Shown piece by piece: positions 34,804-43,359 of a stretch of 64,000 nucleotides of DNA. How positions within the stretch are numbered: position 1 is the first letter of the stretch; each line of letters opens with the position of its first letter. The stretch lies in the NCBI GenBank assembly GCA_031292485.1, contig JARLHA010000026.1, positions 1 through 64,000 of the forward strand, given 5' to 3'. The notes beneath the pieces were generated by a model. It ran no database searches and was not told the DNA's origin. It worked only from the letters and a program-made list of their open reading frames with translations. This DNA is from Mucilaginibacter sp. GTDB lineage: Bacteria; Bacteroidota; Bacteroidia; Sphingobacteriales; Sphingobacteriaceae. The translations under genes and the position numbers were made by a program.

Positions 34804-35226
34804 TTATGCGTTGTCACCATATTCTAAAGCGGTCAGTCGGTCATCAATAAATTTGATGCCACTATTGGTGTTCATAAAGTCAATAGGAGCTTTTTTGTCG
34901 AAAAAAAAGTTTTCCTTTTGCAGCCAATTGGTGAAGCGCTCCTGGGTTTCAAAAACCTCGATCCCATGTTTTATTAAAGATAATGCCATTACTGCATGTT
35001 CCTTAATACGGGCTTTAATAATACTATGCGGTTTTTTATATGACCGGAAAGTTTTTACGCTAATATCCAGCCAATCGGATATTTTTTCATCGTTAAATAA
35101 AGTTAGGTCCTTTAGCGCCTGTAAATGCTGAGGGCCAACTTTTCCCGTTTTGATCATACCCAGTGTAACGTTAGTATCAACGCGTGAAGGAATGTTTTTT
35201 AAAAGTGTAGCTTGTGCAATTGTCAT
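34804..35226 (-). CDS. Xre/MbcA/ParS-type antitoxin
   Basis: 140 residues. The N-terminal part has a helix-turn-helix-like ISDWLDISVKTFRSYKK, and the C-terminal DUF2384-like region contains FETQERFTNWLQKENFFFD and ends in DRLTALEYGDNA, the part that plugs the RES active site. It is transcribed before the toxin and probably represses the pair. Confidence 0.9.
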   Translation of the reverse strand: MTIAQATLLKNIPSRVDTNVTLGMIKTGKVGPQHLQALKDLTLFNDEKISDWLDISVKTFRSYKKPHSIIKARIKEHAVMALSLIKHGIEVFETQERFTNWLQKENFFFDKKAPIDFMNTNSGIKFIDDRLTALEYGDNA

Positions 35227-35327
35227 AAAACAAAATTGGGTAAAATTGCCGTAATAAACAAGGTTTTTTTACCTTTTTTATCCCCTGCGGCGAGTTTATC
35301 GTAGCGTAGCCCGTGGGAGCGGTTCAA

Positions 35328-36008
35328 TTACAGCACACTATCTAATGTCGGGATCACTAAGGATAATCTTATATCTTCTTCCAGGTCCGAAAGCAGCGTT
35401 TTAAATTCTTCCTTATATATTTTTATGAATTCTCTTTGTTTGCTATTCGGGTGGGATTCACCTGACAAAAAGTAAAGGCTGAAAACATCGGGCAATTTCG
35501 CAGCCTGTGTTTTGTTCGATGACAACAATGCTGCTGAAATATTTCTGTCAGAAATTACAATTGTTCTCCATTTTAAACTGGAAGATATCTGGATGTTTTT
35601 AGTTGCCGAACCGACAAGGCCGTAAAAGTTTGCGCTCTGCAATTTGTTTACTTTTTGCTTGATGTTTTCAAAATTTATAAAATAGTTTCTCTTATAACCC
35701 AAGTCGGTTTTTATATCAAGGTAAGCGGCCAAAATAGGATTTTTGCCGTCAATAATGATAGCAATGTCAGGTATCATTTTTTGTTCTTTGCCCACTTTTA
35801 TGCCGTAATCAACCATGAAAACCAGATGTAAGTCCGGGAACTTCTCTGAAAGATATTTTTGTAAATAATACGCAAATAAATCTTCGAGGATAGAAGATAT
35901 ACTATGTTGCCTGTCCCTGAAAATTTGCAAATGCCTGTATTCAGTAACAACATTTTGTGCTGTGTTGTAATGCTCAACGATTTTGTCGAATAATAAGTCG
36001 CTTGTCAT
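35328..36008 (-). CDS. Unknown protein, PD-(D/E)XK nuclease-like
   Basis: 226 residues, cytoplasmic. A possible PD-(D/E)XK core is present: Glu42 in an N-terminal helix, PD at 80-81 (MIPDIAIII) and DIK at 98-100 (AYLDIKTDLGYKRN), with spacing fitting restriction-endonuclease-like folds. No methyltransferase is nearby. It lies 102 bp upstream of the RES/Xre pair on the same strand, so it may belong to the same defence island. Family not recognised. Confidence 0.55.
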   Translation of the reverse strand: MTSDLLFDKIVEHYNTAQNVVTEYRHLQIFRDRQHSISSILEDLFAYYLQKYLSEKFPDLHLVFMVDYGIKVGKEQKMIPDIAIIIDGKNPILAAYLDIKTDLGYKRNYFINFENIKQKVNKLQSANFYGLVGSATKNIQISSSLKWRTIVISDRNISAALLSSNKTQAAKLPDVFSLYFLSGESHPNSKQREFIKIYKEEFKTLLSDLEEDIRLSLVIPTLDSVL

Positions 36009-36195
36009 GTTTTTGTGATAATAGTTTAAAGGGATGTGTCGAAGATAAATATTTTAAACAAATTCCGCTTCATCTGCGTGTTCTTTTATTCTCAAAATGT
36101 ATATGTTTTTGTGCCGATAGTCCACGTTACGGTGCGCTAAACTCGCAGCAGCGGCTATATTAAGTTCAAACAATAAATCTTTCGGACTTTCCGAC

Positions 36196-36269
36196 CCTGC
36201 CTGCCGGCAGGCAGGTTTCGGTCTTTCGGACTAAATTCGCACATTTGCACATACGCACATCAATACATC
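36196..36269. repeat. CCTGCCTGCC palindrome and CACATTTGCACAT words
   Basis: 36196-36215 is a perfect 20-bp palindrome (arms CCTGCCTGCC and its complement), inside a larger imperfect inverted repeat of TTTCGGAC words (36180-36232). 36236-36269 is a CGCACATTTGCACATACGC array ending at the start codon of the next gene. Confidence 0.7.
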
Positions 36270-37970
36270 ATGATCCACAAAAAAACAAGAACATATATCC
36301 CGGCGACCCTTGAGATTAAATGGGAAAACCTGGAACCGCTTTATAAAGAACTGACTGAACGCACTATAAACTCCGTTCATGAGCTTGAAAAATGGCTGCA
36401 TGACCGCAGCGAACTGGAAGCCGCTTTGGAGGAAGATTTTGCCTGGCGCTATATCCGCATGACTTGTGATACCACCAATGAAGAATTGCTTCAGAAATTC
36501 CAATATTTCGCTACCGAGATAGAACCGAAAATAGCGCCTTACGGTAATGAGTTGAATAAAAAACTGGTTAGCAGCCAATGGGTTGACAAACTGGATCACA
36601 AAAAATATTTCATCTACCTGCGTGGGGTGAAAAAAGCGCTGGAGCTGTTCAGGGAAGAAAATATTCCTTTGCAAACCGAAATACAGGTTGAACAGCAAAA
36701 ATACCAGGGCATAACCGGCTCCATGTCGGTACATATTGACGATAAAGAGTTTACACTGGAGCAGGCATCGGTATTTTTGAAAGGTACCGACCGCACTAAA
36801 AGACAGGAAGTGTGGGAGAAGATAACTGCCCGCCGCCTGCAGGATAAAGACCAGTTGGATGAGCTGTTTGACAAACTGCGTACCCTTCGCCATAAAGTGG
36901 CCCTGAATGCGGAGTTTGAAAACTTCAGGGATTATATGTTTCAGGCTTTGGGCCGTTTTGATTATACCCCTAAAGATTGCTATGCTTTTCATGAAGCGAT
37001 TGAAAAGGAAATAGTACCGATTTTGCGCGAACAGGCTAAAAAACGTAAAGCAGCGCTTGACCTGGGAACCCTCAAACCCTGGGATATGGATGTGGATATA
37101 TCCGGCAAACCGGCATTAAAACCGTTTAATAATGGCAACGAGCTGATCGAAAAATCAATCCAGTGTTTCAGCAATATCAATCGCTATCTGGGCGAAAGGC
37201 TGGAGATCATGAAAGATAATAACTTGTTTGATGTGGAGAGCCGCAAAGGCAAAGCGCCCGGAGGATATAACTATCCGCTGTCGGAAACCGGTGCGCCTTT
37301 TATCTTTATGAACTCGGCCAATACCTTTCGCGATCTGACCACTATGGTGCATGAAGGCGGCCATGCAGTACACACTTTCTTAACCGCCGACCTGGAGCTA
37401 AACGATTTTAAGCATTGCCCGAGTGAAGTAGCGGAATTAGCTTCTATGTCGATGGAGCTGATCTCGATGGATAACTGGGATGTTTATTTTGATAACGAAG
37501 AAGATTTAAAACGCGCCAAACGCGACCAGCTTTTTGATGTGCTGAAAACATTACCCTGGGTGGCCGTGGTTGACCAGTTTCAGCACTGGATCTATACCAA
37601 CCCAAATCACAGCGACGAAGACCGCAGGACGGCCTGGATAGAGATCTATGAGCCCTTTGGAGCCGGTTTTGTAGACTGGAGCGACCACCCGGATGCTGAA
37701 GCTAACCTGTGGCAAAAACAGTTGCATATTTTTGAAGTGCCGTTTTACTACATCGAATACGGTATGGCGCAGTTGGGCGCCATAGCGGTATGGAAGAACT
37801 ATAAAGAAAACCCCGAAAAAGGCCTGCACCAATACCTGGAGGCCTTAAAACTGGGCTACACCAAAACCATCAAAGAAATTTACGAAACTGCCGGTATCAA
37901 ATTTGATTTCAGCGCGGCTTATGTGAAGGAACTGGCGGAGTTTGTGAAGGGGGAGATGGATAAATTGTAG
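36270..37970 (+). CDS. M3-family oligoendopeptidase F-like
   Basis: 566 residues, the usual length of M3 oligoendopeptidase F-type enzymes. The zinc motif is HEGGHAVHTF (HExxH) at about residue 355, with the third ligand Glu in ELASMSMELIS downstream. It hydrolyses short peptides in the cytoplasm; no signal peptide is visible. The N-terminal helical part (about 1-200) closes over the active site. It is followed 20 bp later by the ABM-domain gene. Confidence 0.92.
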   Translation: MIHKKTRTYIPATLEIKWENLEPLYKELTERTINSVHELEKWLHDRSELEAALEEDFAWRYIRMTCDTTNEELLQKFQYFATEIEPKIAPYGNELNKKLVSSQWVDKLDHKKYFIYLRGVKKALELFREENIPLQTEIQVEQQKYQGITGSMSVHIDDKEFTLEQASVFLKGTDRTKRQEVWEKITARRLQDKDQLDELFDKLRTLRHKVALNAEFENFRDYMFQALGRFDYTPKDCYAFHEAIEKEIVPILREQAKKRKAALDLGTLKPWDMDVDISGKPALKPFNNGNELIEKSIQCFSNINRYLGERLEIMKDNNLFDVESRKGKAPGGYNYPLSETGAPFIFMNSANTFRDLTTMVHEGGHAVHTFLTADLELNDFKHCPSEVAELASMSMELISMDNWDVYFDNEEDLKRAKRDQLFDVLKTLPWVAVVDQFQHWIYTNPNHSDEDRRTAWIEIYEPFGAGFVDWSDHPDAEANLWQKQLHIFEVPFYYIEYGMAQLGAIAVWKNYKENPEKGLHQYLEALKLGYTKTIKEIYETAGIKFDFSAAYVKELAEFVKGEMDKL

Positions 37971-37990
37971 TTAATAAGCGCCTTAATCAC

Positions 37991-38422
37991 ATGAAAATAT
38001 TCCAAACAAGTTTTATAAATAAAATAAGCCGGATTAACCGGCTTATTTTATTTGCTATTATAGGGATATTTACCTTTTTTTTTAGTAATAAAGCCATGGC
38101 ACAGCAAAAAAATCAAATGGTGAGGCTGGCAAAAATCCAGGTCGACCCGGCTCAATTGGAACAATACAACGCGGCGCTGAAGGAACAAATGACTGCGGCT
38201 ATCCGTTTGGAGCCCGGGGTATTAACCTATTACGCAGTTGCAGACAAGTCCGACCCTTCGCGCATCACTATTCTTGAAATATACGCCGATACGGCCGCCT
38301 ATAAAGCTCATATCGAAACAGCTCATTTTAAAAAGTATAAAGAAACGGTTGCGCATATGGTTAAATCGCTTGAACTTATTGATGTTAATTTAATTGCGAT
38401 TGCCCGAAAGCCAGGCATGTAA
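37991..38422 (+). CDS. Exported ABM-domain (antibiotic biosynthesis monooxygenase-like) protein
   Basis: 143 residues: a signal peptide ending in AMAQQ and an ABM dimeric alpha/beta-barrel domain (LAKIQVDPAQLEQYNAALKE, VLTYYAVADKSDP, TILEIYADTAAYKAHIETAH). Cytoplasmic relatives are small quinol monooxygenases; export is less usual. A 12-bp perfect hairpin lies inside the coding sequence of the signal peptide (38021-38049). If the start is at the internal ATG 38097 or so, the hairpin would be untranslated, but then the signal peptide would be lost. Confidence 0.75.
   Translation: MKIFQTSFINKISRINRLILFAIIGIFTFFFSNKAMAQQKNQMVRLAKIQVDPAQLEQYNAALKEQMTAAIRLEPGVLTYYAVADKSDPSRITILEIYADTAAYKAHIETAHFKKYKETVAHMVKSLELIDVNLIAIARKPGM
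38021..38049. terminator. Perfect hairpin inside the ABM leader region
   Basis: Arms AAAATAAGCCGG and CCGGCTTATTTT with a 5-base loop, ending in a T-run. It resembles a terminator for the M3 gene lying within the next gene's signal-peptide codons. Confidence 0.6.
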
Positions 38423-38589
38423 TCCTGGGCTTGTTTTGGCTTGTCAATCGTTTTTTAAATAAATCCCTTTTACGTGAATTTGGCTATAACAGATTGAAAT
38501 GTAGTCAAATAAGTCATGATATTATCATATCATATGCATAATAAACTCAAAAATTCAAACTAAATGAAATTTAATGAGTTTAATATAGT

Positions 38590-39252
38590 ATGAAAAAGAT
38601 AATTTTAAGTATTACCCTGTTGATGTCTGCCATGGCAGGGTATTGCCAGCTTATCAAACCGGTTAAGCTGGATAGCCTGGTGACTATTTCATTACCTCCC
38701 GGGTATCAGACAAAAGATACCTTGAATGAGCACATTTTTACCGCTAACGGGATGTACGGTTATATGATCGCCTTTCGCGAAGCGAATGCTAAAAATAATA
38801 CGCCTTTGAAAACTCAAAGCGACCTTAATAAAGTGATGAAAACTTATATTAAGGGGATACAGGCGCAGCAGCCCGGCAGCAGTGCCCAGTATGTGCGCGA
38901 TACCACTATTGGTACCTTAAAAGCTAAAACTTTTACGTTAAAAAGTGATGACGGCAATGGCGTGATTACCTGCAGGAACTTTGTTTTAATATACACCAAA
39001 GACGTTACTTATACCATTGAGTATGTATACCCGGCTGAACGTACGGATGTTGTAAAACCCGAGTACAAAGCATTTATTGCTTCCATAAAACTGTCGCCCG
39101 AACTGCAGCGTAACGACCAATACCTGTCAAACGCAACGGGCATGTCATCCACCACAAAAATTGAAGTTTTTGGCGGTGCGGGGCTTGTCGTGCTGGTGAT
39201 ATTGGTGCTGATAGCCGTTAAAAACAAAAAGAAAGAACCCGCTTTGGGATAG
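38590..39252 (+). CDS. Membrane-anchored protein of unknown function
   Basis: 220 residues. Signal peptide MKKIILSITLLMSAMAGYCQ, a soluble domain of about 160 residues, and a C-terminal membrane segment (VFGGAGLVVLVILVLIAVKN) followed by Lys-rich end (KKKEP). The exported domain faces the periplasm. No family recognised. The 167-bp gap before it holds nothing definite. Confidence 0.65.
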   Translation: MKKIILSITLLMSAMAGYCQLIKPVKLDSLVTISLPPGYQTKDTLNEHIFTANGMYGYMIAFREANAKNNTPLKTQSDLNKVMKTYIKGIQAQQPGSSAQYVRDTTIGTLKAKTFTLKSDDGNGVITCRNFVLIYTKDVTYTIEYVYPAERTDVVKPEYKAFIASIKLSPELQRNDQYLSNATGMSSTTKIEVFGGAGLVVLVILVLIAVKNKKKEPALG

Positions 39253-39259
39253 TTTTTTT

Positions 39260-39333
39260 GAGTCTGAAGTCTTGAGTCCAAAGTAAGGAGTTCCATTCCT
39301 GGCGACTTAAGACTTTAGACTTTTGACTTAAGA
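39260..39333. repeat. GTCTTGAGTC-word inverted pair
   Basis: Left arm 39260-39283 (GAGTCTGAAGTCTTGAGTCC) and right arm 39306-39333 (GACTTAAGACTTTAGACTTT...) between convergent genes. The right arm provides the last codons of the PAP2 gene. Confidence 0.65.
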
Positions 39334-39983
39334 TTCAACAAGCCACAGTTCCAGGCGGGGGAGTTTATAAACTTCCGGCTATCGATCCACCTGATCCAGA
39401 AAATAGCCAGGAATACGCCCATGACTGATCCGCCGATCACGTCCTCAAAAAAATGCTCGCTCAGATAAACGCGCGAAAAGCCCACCATTATGCCATAAAA
39501 TACCAGCAGGTACCCCCAGTTTTTATTTTTTGCCAGGTAAGTAACCAGCACACCGGTAGCAAACGCTGTTAAGGTATGCCCTGAGGGGAAACTGTCATGG
39601 CTCAACATTACTACGCCTTTTACAAAATGCAGTTTACTCAGCTGGTCCTTAAAATATAATTTGGGGCGCGGCGCATCAAAAAAGAATTTGGCTATTTGCA
39701 CACCTAAAGATGTCACTAAAAAAGTAGTTAGCATTAAAAAAGCGATCCGGTAATTGTATAGTGCAAGGATGGCCGCCAGGATAACTATGGTCCAGCCGTT
39801 GCCCAGGTCGGTTATATAGGGTTCGACGGTATCGAGAAAATCGGTGTGCCTGGTATTTACCGCAAAATAGATATCATCCTTGCTATAAAGCAATTTGATA
39901 ACAAAACAGCCGCATAAAAGGATAAGGTAAAGGACAAAAAACGGCTTGATTCGTTGTAAAACATCTTTTATGCTTATATTCAT
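39315..39983 (-). CDS. PAP2-family phosphatase
   Basis: 222 residues with five or six membrane segments and the three PAP2 motifs: KFFFDAPRP (KX6RP-like), PSGHT, and SRVYLSEHFFEDV (SRX5HX3D). It removes phosphate from lipid phosphates such as undecaprenyl or phosphatidic-acid type substrates at the outer face of the inner membrane. The last residues (NLKSKV) come from the right arm of a word repeat. Confidence 0.9.
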   Translation of the reverse strand: MNISIKDVLQRIKPFFVLYLILLCGCFVIKLLYSKDDIYFAVNTRHTDFLDTVEPYITDLGNGWTIVILAAILALYNYRIAFLMLTTFLVTSLGVQIAKFFFDAPRPKLYFKDQLSKLHFVKGVVMLSHDSFPSGHTLTAFATGVLVTYLAKNKNWGYLLVFYGIMVGFSRVYLSEHFFEDVIGGSVMGVFLAIFWIRWIDSRKFINSPAWNCGLLNLKSKV

Positions 39984-40059
39984 CGTGCAAAATAAGCATA
40001 TCCTTATTCACTGCAAAAAAATGGTTATGTTTACCCTTGCTGATTAAATTATCAAATTA

Positions 40060-41955
40060 ATGTCGAAAAGTATATTCCGTAAAAAATCCATTACAAAAAT
40101 ATTAGCCGATTGTGCCAGCGGTTTCAGCGATGCCGAACATTCAGGCGGTTCATCCCTCAAAAAAGAACTTAATGTAAAAGACCTTACCCTGATGGGTATC
40201 GCAGCCGTAGTTGGCGCGGGTATATTCTCAACAATAGGTTTAGCCGCTTTTAACGGCGGCCCCGGCGTAACCATATTATTTGTAATTACTGCCATTACCT
40301 GCGGCTTTTCAGCGCTTTGTTATGCTGAATTTGCTTCGCGGATACCGGTTGCAGGCAGCGCCTATACTTATGCCTACGCCTCATTTGGAGAATTAATTGC
40401 CTGGATCATCGGATGGGACCTTTTGATGGAGTATGCCATCGGTAACATCGCGGTAGCGGTATCATGGAGCACTTATTTTGTTAACCTGCTGGAAGGGTTC
40501 CACATCCATGTTCCGGCGTACCTCACCATGGATTATTATTCGGCTTTCAGCGCCCACCAGCAATTGCTGGAATTAACAAAAAACCATAACCTTGCAGCAA
40601 TAACGGATACGATTAAAGAAGCCAATATTGCCTGGAATACCGCCCCGGGCTTTGGCGGGTTAAAACTGATCGCCAATATTCCGGCCCTTGCCATCGTGGT
40701 CGGCATTACTTACCTGGTTTATATCGGCATCCGCGAAACAAAAAAGGCCACTAATGCCATGGTGATCCTGAAGATCGCCATTGTGATAGCGGTTATCGCC
40801 ATTGGCTTTTTTTATGTTACACCGGCCAACTGGCACCCCTTTATGCCAAATGGTTTTGGCGGGGTGATGAAAGGCGTTTCGGGGGTGTTCTTTGCGTATA
40901 TCGGTTTTGATGCCATATCAACCACAGCCGAAGAATGTCGTGACCCCCAGCGCGATCTGCCGAGGGGGATGATCTATTCGTTAATTATTTGCACCGTACT
41001 TTATATATTGATTGCCCTGGTGTTAACAGGTATGGTGAGTTATAAAAATCTTGCTGTAGGCGATCCGCTGGCTTATGTATTTAACCAGGTGCATTTATCC
41101 AAAATCAGCGGTATCATTTCGTTTAGCGCGGTTATAGCAACCGCCAGCGTATTACTCATCTTTCAATTGGGCCAGCCGCGGATCTGGATGAGCATGAGCC
41201 GCGATGGTTTATTGCCTAAAATATTTTCGAAAATTCACCCCAAATTTCATACCCCATCCTTTGCTACTATTGTAACAGGTTTTGTGGTAGGTGTACCTGC
41301 GTTATTTTTAAACCTGACGATAGTTACCGACCTGACGAGTATTGGCACCCTGTTTGCTTTTGTGCTGGTTTGCGGCGGCGTATTACTTTTGCCGCGCGAA
41401 GCAGCAAAGGCCGGGCGTTTTCATTTACCGTATATCAATTCCAAATGGATAGTTCCGGCGTTATTTGTTCTTTGCGCCTATTTTTTCAGGAATGGCATTA
41501 TGGGACTTTTCGATGGAACCCATAACAAAGATGACCTTCCATTTTTTCTATTCATCGGGCTTTCGGCAGTATTAACGGTATTAGCCTTTGTTAAAAATCT
41601 ATCCCTGATACCGGTGCTCGGTTTGTTAAGCTGTTTTTATTTGATGACGGAGCTGGGATACACCAACTGGGTGCGTTTTTTAGTTTGGCTGGTGATAGGT
41701 TTGGATATTTACATCAGCTACGGTTATGAACATAGCTTATTGGGGGAGAAAATTGCGCCATGGCACAAGCAGGCAAAGCGGATCAGCCTGATAGGTGCCA
41801 TTGTTTCAATTTTTGTGGTGGTAATTTTTGATCCCCAGGAGAGCGTAACAATGGATGTTATTTATGGCTTGCTGGGTTTCGCGCTAGGTTACCTTGTTGT
41901 TTATTCAGGTGCCGCGTTGGTATTCTCGGTTTTTCAAAAAGAGAAAGCTGAATAA
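40060..41955 (+). CDS. APC-family amino acid permease
   Basis: 631 residues with about 14 membrane segments, longer than typical permeases because of extra C-terminal segments as in the cationic amino acid transporter group. VGAGIFSTIGLAA in segment 1 is the substrate-binding glycine motif, and GVFFAYIGFDAISTTAEEC is the segment-6 signature. It imports an amino acid with protons; the substrate cannot be told. Divergent from the PAP2 gene. Confidence 0.88.
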   Translation: MSKSIFRKKSITKILADCASGFSDAEHSGGSSLKKELNVKDLTLMGIAAVVGAGIFSTIGLAAFNGGPGVTILFVITAITCGFSALCYAEFASRIPVAGSAYTYAYASFGELIAWIIGWDLLMEYAIGNIAVAVSWSTYFVNLLEGFHIHVPAYLTMDYYSAFSAHQQLLELTKNHNLAAITDTIKEANIAWNTAPGFGGLKLIANIPALAIVVGITYLVYIGIRETKKATNAMVILKIAIVIAVIAIGFFYVTPANWHPFMPNGFGGVMKGVSGVFFAYIGFDAISTTAEECRDPQRDLPRGMIYSLIICTVLYILIALVLTGMVSYKNLAVGDPLAYVFNQVHLSKISGIISFSAVIATASVLLIFQLGQPRIWMSMSRDGLLPKIFSKIHPKFHTPSFATIVTGFVVGVPALFLNLTIVTDLTSIGTLFAFVLVCGGVLLLPREAAKAGRFHLPYINSKWIVPALFVLCAYFFRNGIMGLFDGTHNKDDLPFFLFIGLSAVLTVLAFVKNLSLIPVLGLLSCFYLMTELGYTNWVRFLVWLVIGLDIYISYGYEHSLLGEKIAPWHKQAKRISLIGAIVSIFVVVIFDPQESVTMDVIYGLLGFALGYLVVYSGAALVFSVFQKEKAE

Positions 41956-42054
41956 AAAATGGATTTGACACCTTAACTGTTTTTTTTAGGCGCAGGCAAA
42001 GCTAACTACCTTAACCGGTATTGATCTGTTTATATTTTTAAGACATAAACGCTT

Positions 42055-42309
42055 ATGAAATTAACTGATATTATTGGCTATTTAGCCGCATTTGGTACCA
42101 CTATATCATTTTTGCCGCAGGCTGTAAAAACCATCCAGACTAAAAACACCGCAGGTATATCCTTATCCATGTACGCCATATTTACTACAGGTACACTTTT
42201 TTGGCTCATCTATGGAATAATGTCTGCCAGCTGGCCGGTAGCCGCTGCAAATGCAATAACATTTATTTTCGCCAGCACTATTTTGATTTATAAGATAAGA
42301 TACAAATGA
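42055..42309 (+). CDS. SemiSWEET / PQ-loop sugar transporter
   Basis: 84 residues with three membrane segments. FLPQAVKTIQTKNTAGISL has the PQ motif, and the last segment continues past NAITFIFAS. SemiSWEETs dimerise to pass small sugars along their gradient. The length is exact for the family. It lies 100 bp after the APC permease gene, and may share its transcript. Confidence 0.85.
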   Translation: MKLTDIIGYLAAFGTTISFLPQAVKTIQTKNTAGISLSMYAIFTTGTLFWLIYGIMSASWPVAAANAITFIFASTILIYKIRYK

Positions 42310-42450
42310 TGTTGTAATCTTGAAAGGTTGTAATGTTAGGGGCGCTTCTAAGGGATGTTTCTTTAACGCTGAATACTCCGGACTATGCCGCCAATATGAG
42401 AATGTAGTAAAAAACTAAAAAACATTTCAACTTGTTACAACCTTCATTAA
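42310..42450. repeat. GTTGTAATG-word inverted pair
   Basis: Left arm 42310-42335 (TGTTGTAATCTTGAAAGGTT...) and right arm 42421-42450 (AACATTTCAACTTGTTACAA...) lie in the gap between convergent genes. A single-sided array of similar words is at 60545-60603. Confidence 0.6.
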
Positions 42451-42455
42451 CCTCC

Positions 42456-43250
42456 TCACAACTGCATCGCGAACGAAAGGCCCGGTGCACCATCCTGGTA
42501 GGTTGGCATAACCATGGCTTTTCTTCCCTGTTTATCGGTGTGGGTGAGTGCGTTACGAATATAAGGGTAAATGAGGTAGGCAGCCTTGGTTGATAAAATA
42601 CCGAAACCTGCCCCTGCCACTACATCGCTAAACCAATGGTCGCGGTTCGCCATTCGGAAGACGCCCGTTGTAACCGCAAAAGTATAACCAACGATGGAAT
42701 AGACGACTGATTTATCGGAGTACTCCTGGGCTAAAAATTCAGCTGCCAAAAAAGCGGCCCCAGTATGTCCCGAAGGAAAGGAATAATAGTCGGTGCCGTT
42801 AGGGCGTAAACGGTGAGTAGCGTGTTTTAAACTAAACTCAGTAAGGCCCAAAATCCCGCCCGATAAACCGAGTAAGGCCGTACGGTCAATAAACCTGTTT
42901 TTACCTTCAATGCCAACCAGGTTAAGCCCATAAACCATTGCGATCGGCGCAAAAAGAAAATAGCTTTCGGCTTTTGTATTGAAATTTGGGGTTGTTCTTT
43001 GTATATCCCCATGAATGTAATAATCAAAATTACGGACAGGGGTAACATAAAATGATAAGGCCCCGTAGGCAATCAGCCCTATCGGCGGCAGTAAATACAA
43101 AGGATGTATCTGCAGCCTTTTAACCGTATCAGGAGCGGTAAACAAGTCCTTTTTTAAGGTATCTGCGAGTTTCTTTTTGGCGGTATCAACAGATTGTGCA
43201 TTTACACCCAGTGTTAATACACAAAATATGGCTAATAGAATATTTTTCAA
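42456..43250 (-). CDS. Exported PAP2-family phosphatase
   Basis: 264 residues with an N-terminal signal sequence (MKNILLAIFCVLTLGVNAQS) and a PAP2 domain holding LKHATHRLRP, PSGHTGAAF and RMANRDHWFSDVV. A cleaved signal peptide means the whole domain acts in the periplasm or outer membrane. It could dephosphorylate lipid carriers or lipid A. It is not closely alike to the PAP2 protein at 39315. Confidence 0.88.
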   Translation of the reverse strand: MKNILLAIFCVLTLGVNAQSVDTAKKKLADTLKKDLFTAPDTVKRLQIHPLYLLPPIGLIAYGALSFYVTPVRNFDYYIHGDIQRTTPNFNTKAESYFLFAPIAMVYGLNLVGIEGKNRFIDRTALLGLSGGILGLTEFSLKHATHRLRPNGTDYYSFPSGHTGAAFLAAEFLAQEYSDKSVVYSIVGYTFAVTTGVFRMANRDHWFSDVVAGAGFGILSTKAAYLIYPYIRNALTHTDKQGRKAMVMPTYQDGAPGLSFAMQL

Positions 43251-43359
43251 AGGATATGATTTTTCAATTTAACAACATTTTGTTTGTATTGTTTATACTT
43301 TGCGAGTTAAACGTTAACAATATCGTAATATTACTATAACAATCTGTTTCAATTCTGAA

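Noticed and set aside
36231..36992. 253-residue reverse frame
   Set aside because: It lies fully antisense to the well-supported M3 peptidase and matches no family I know.
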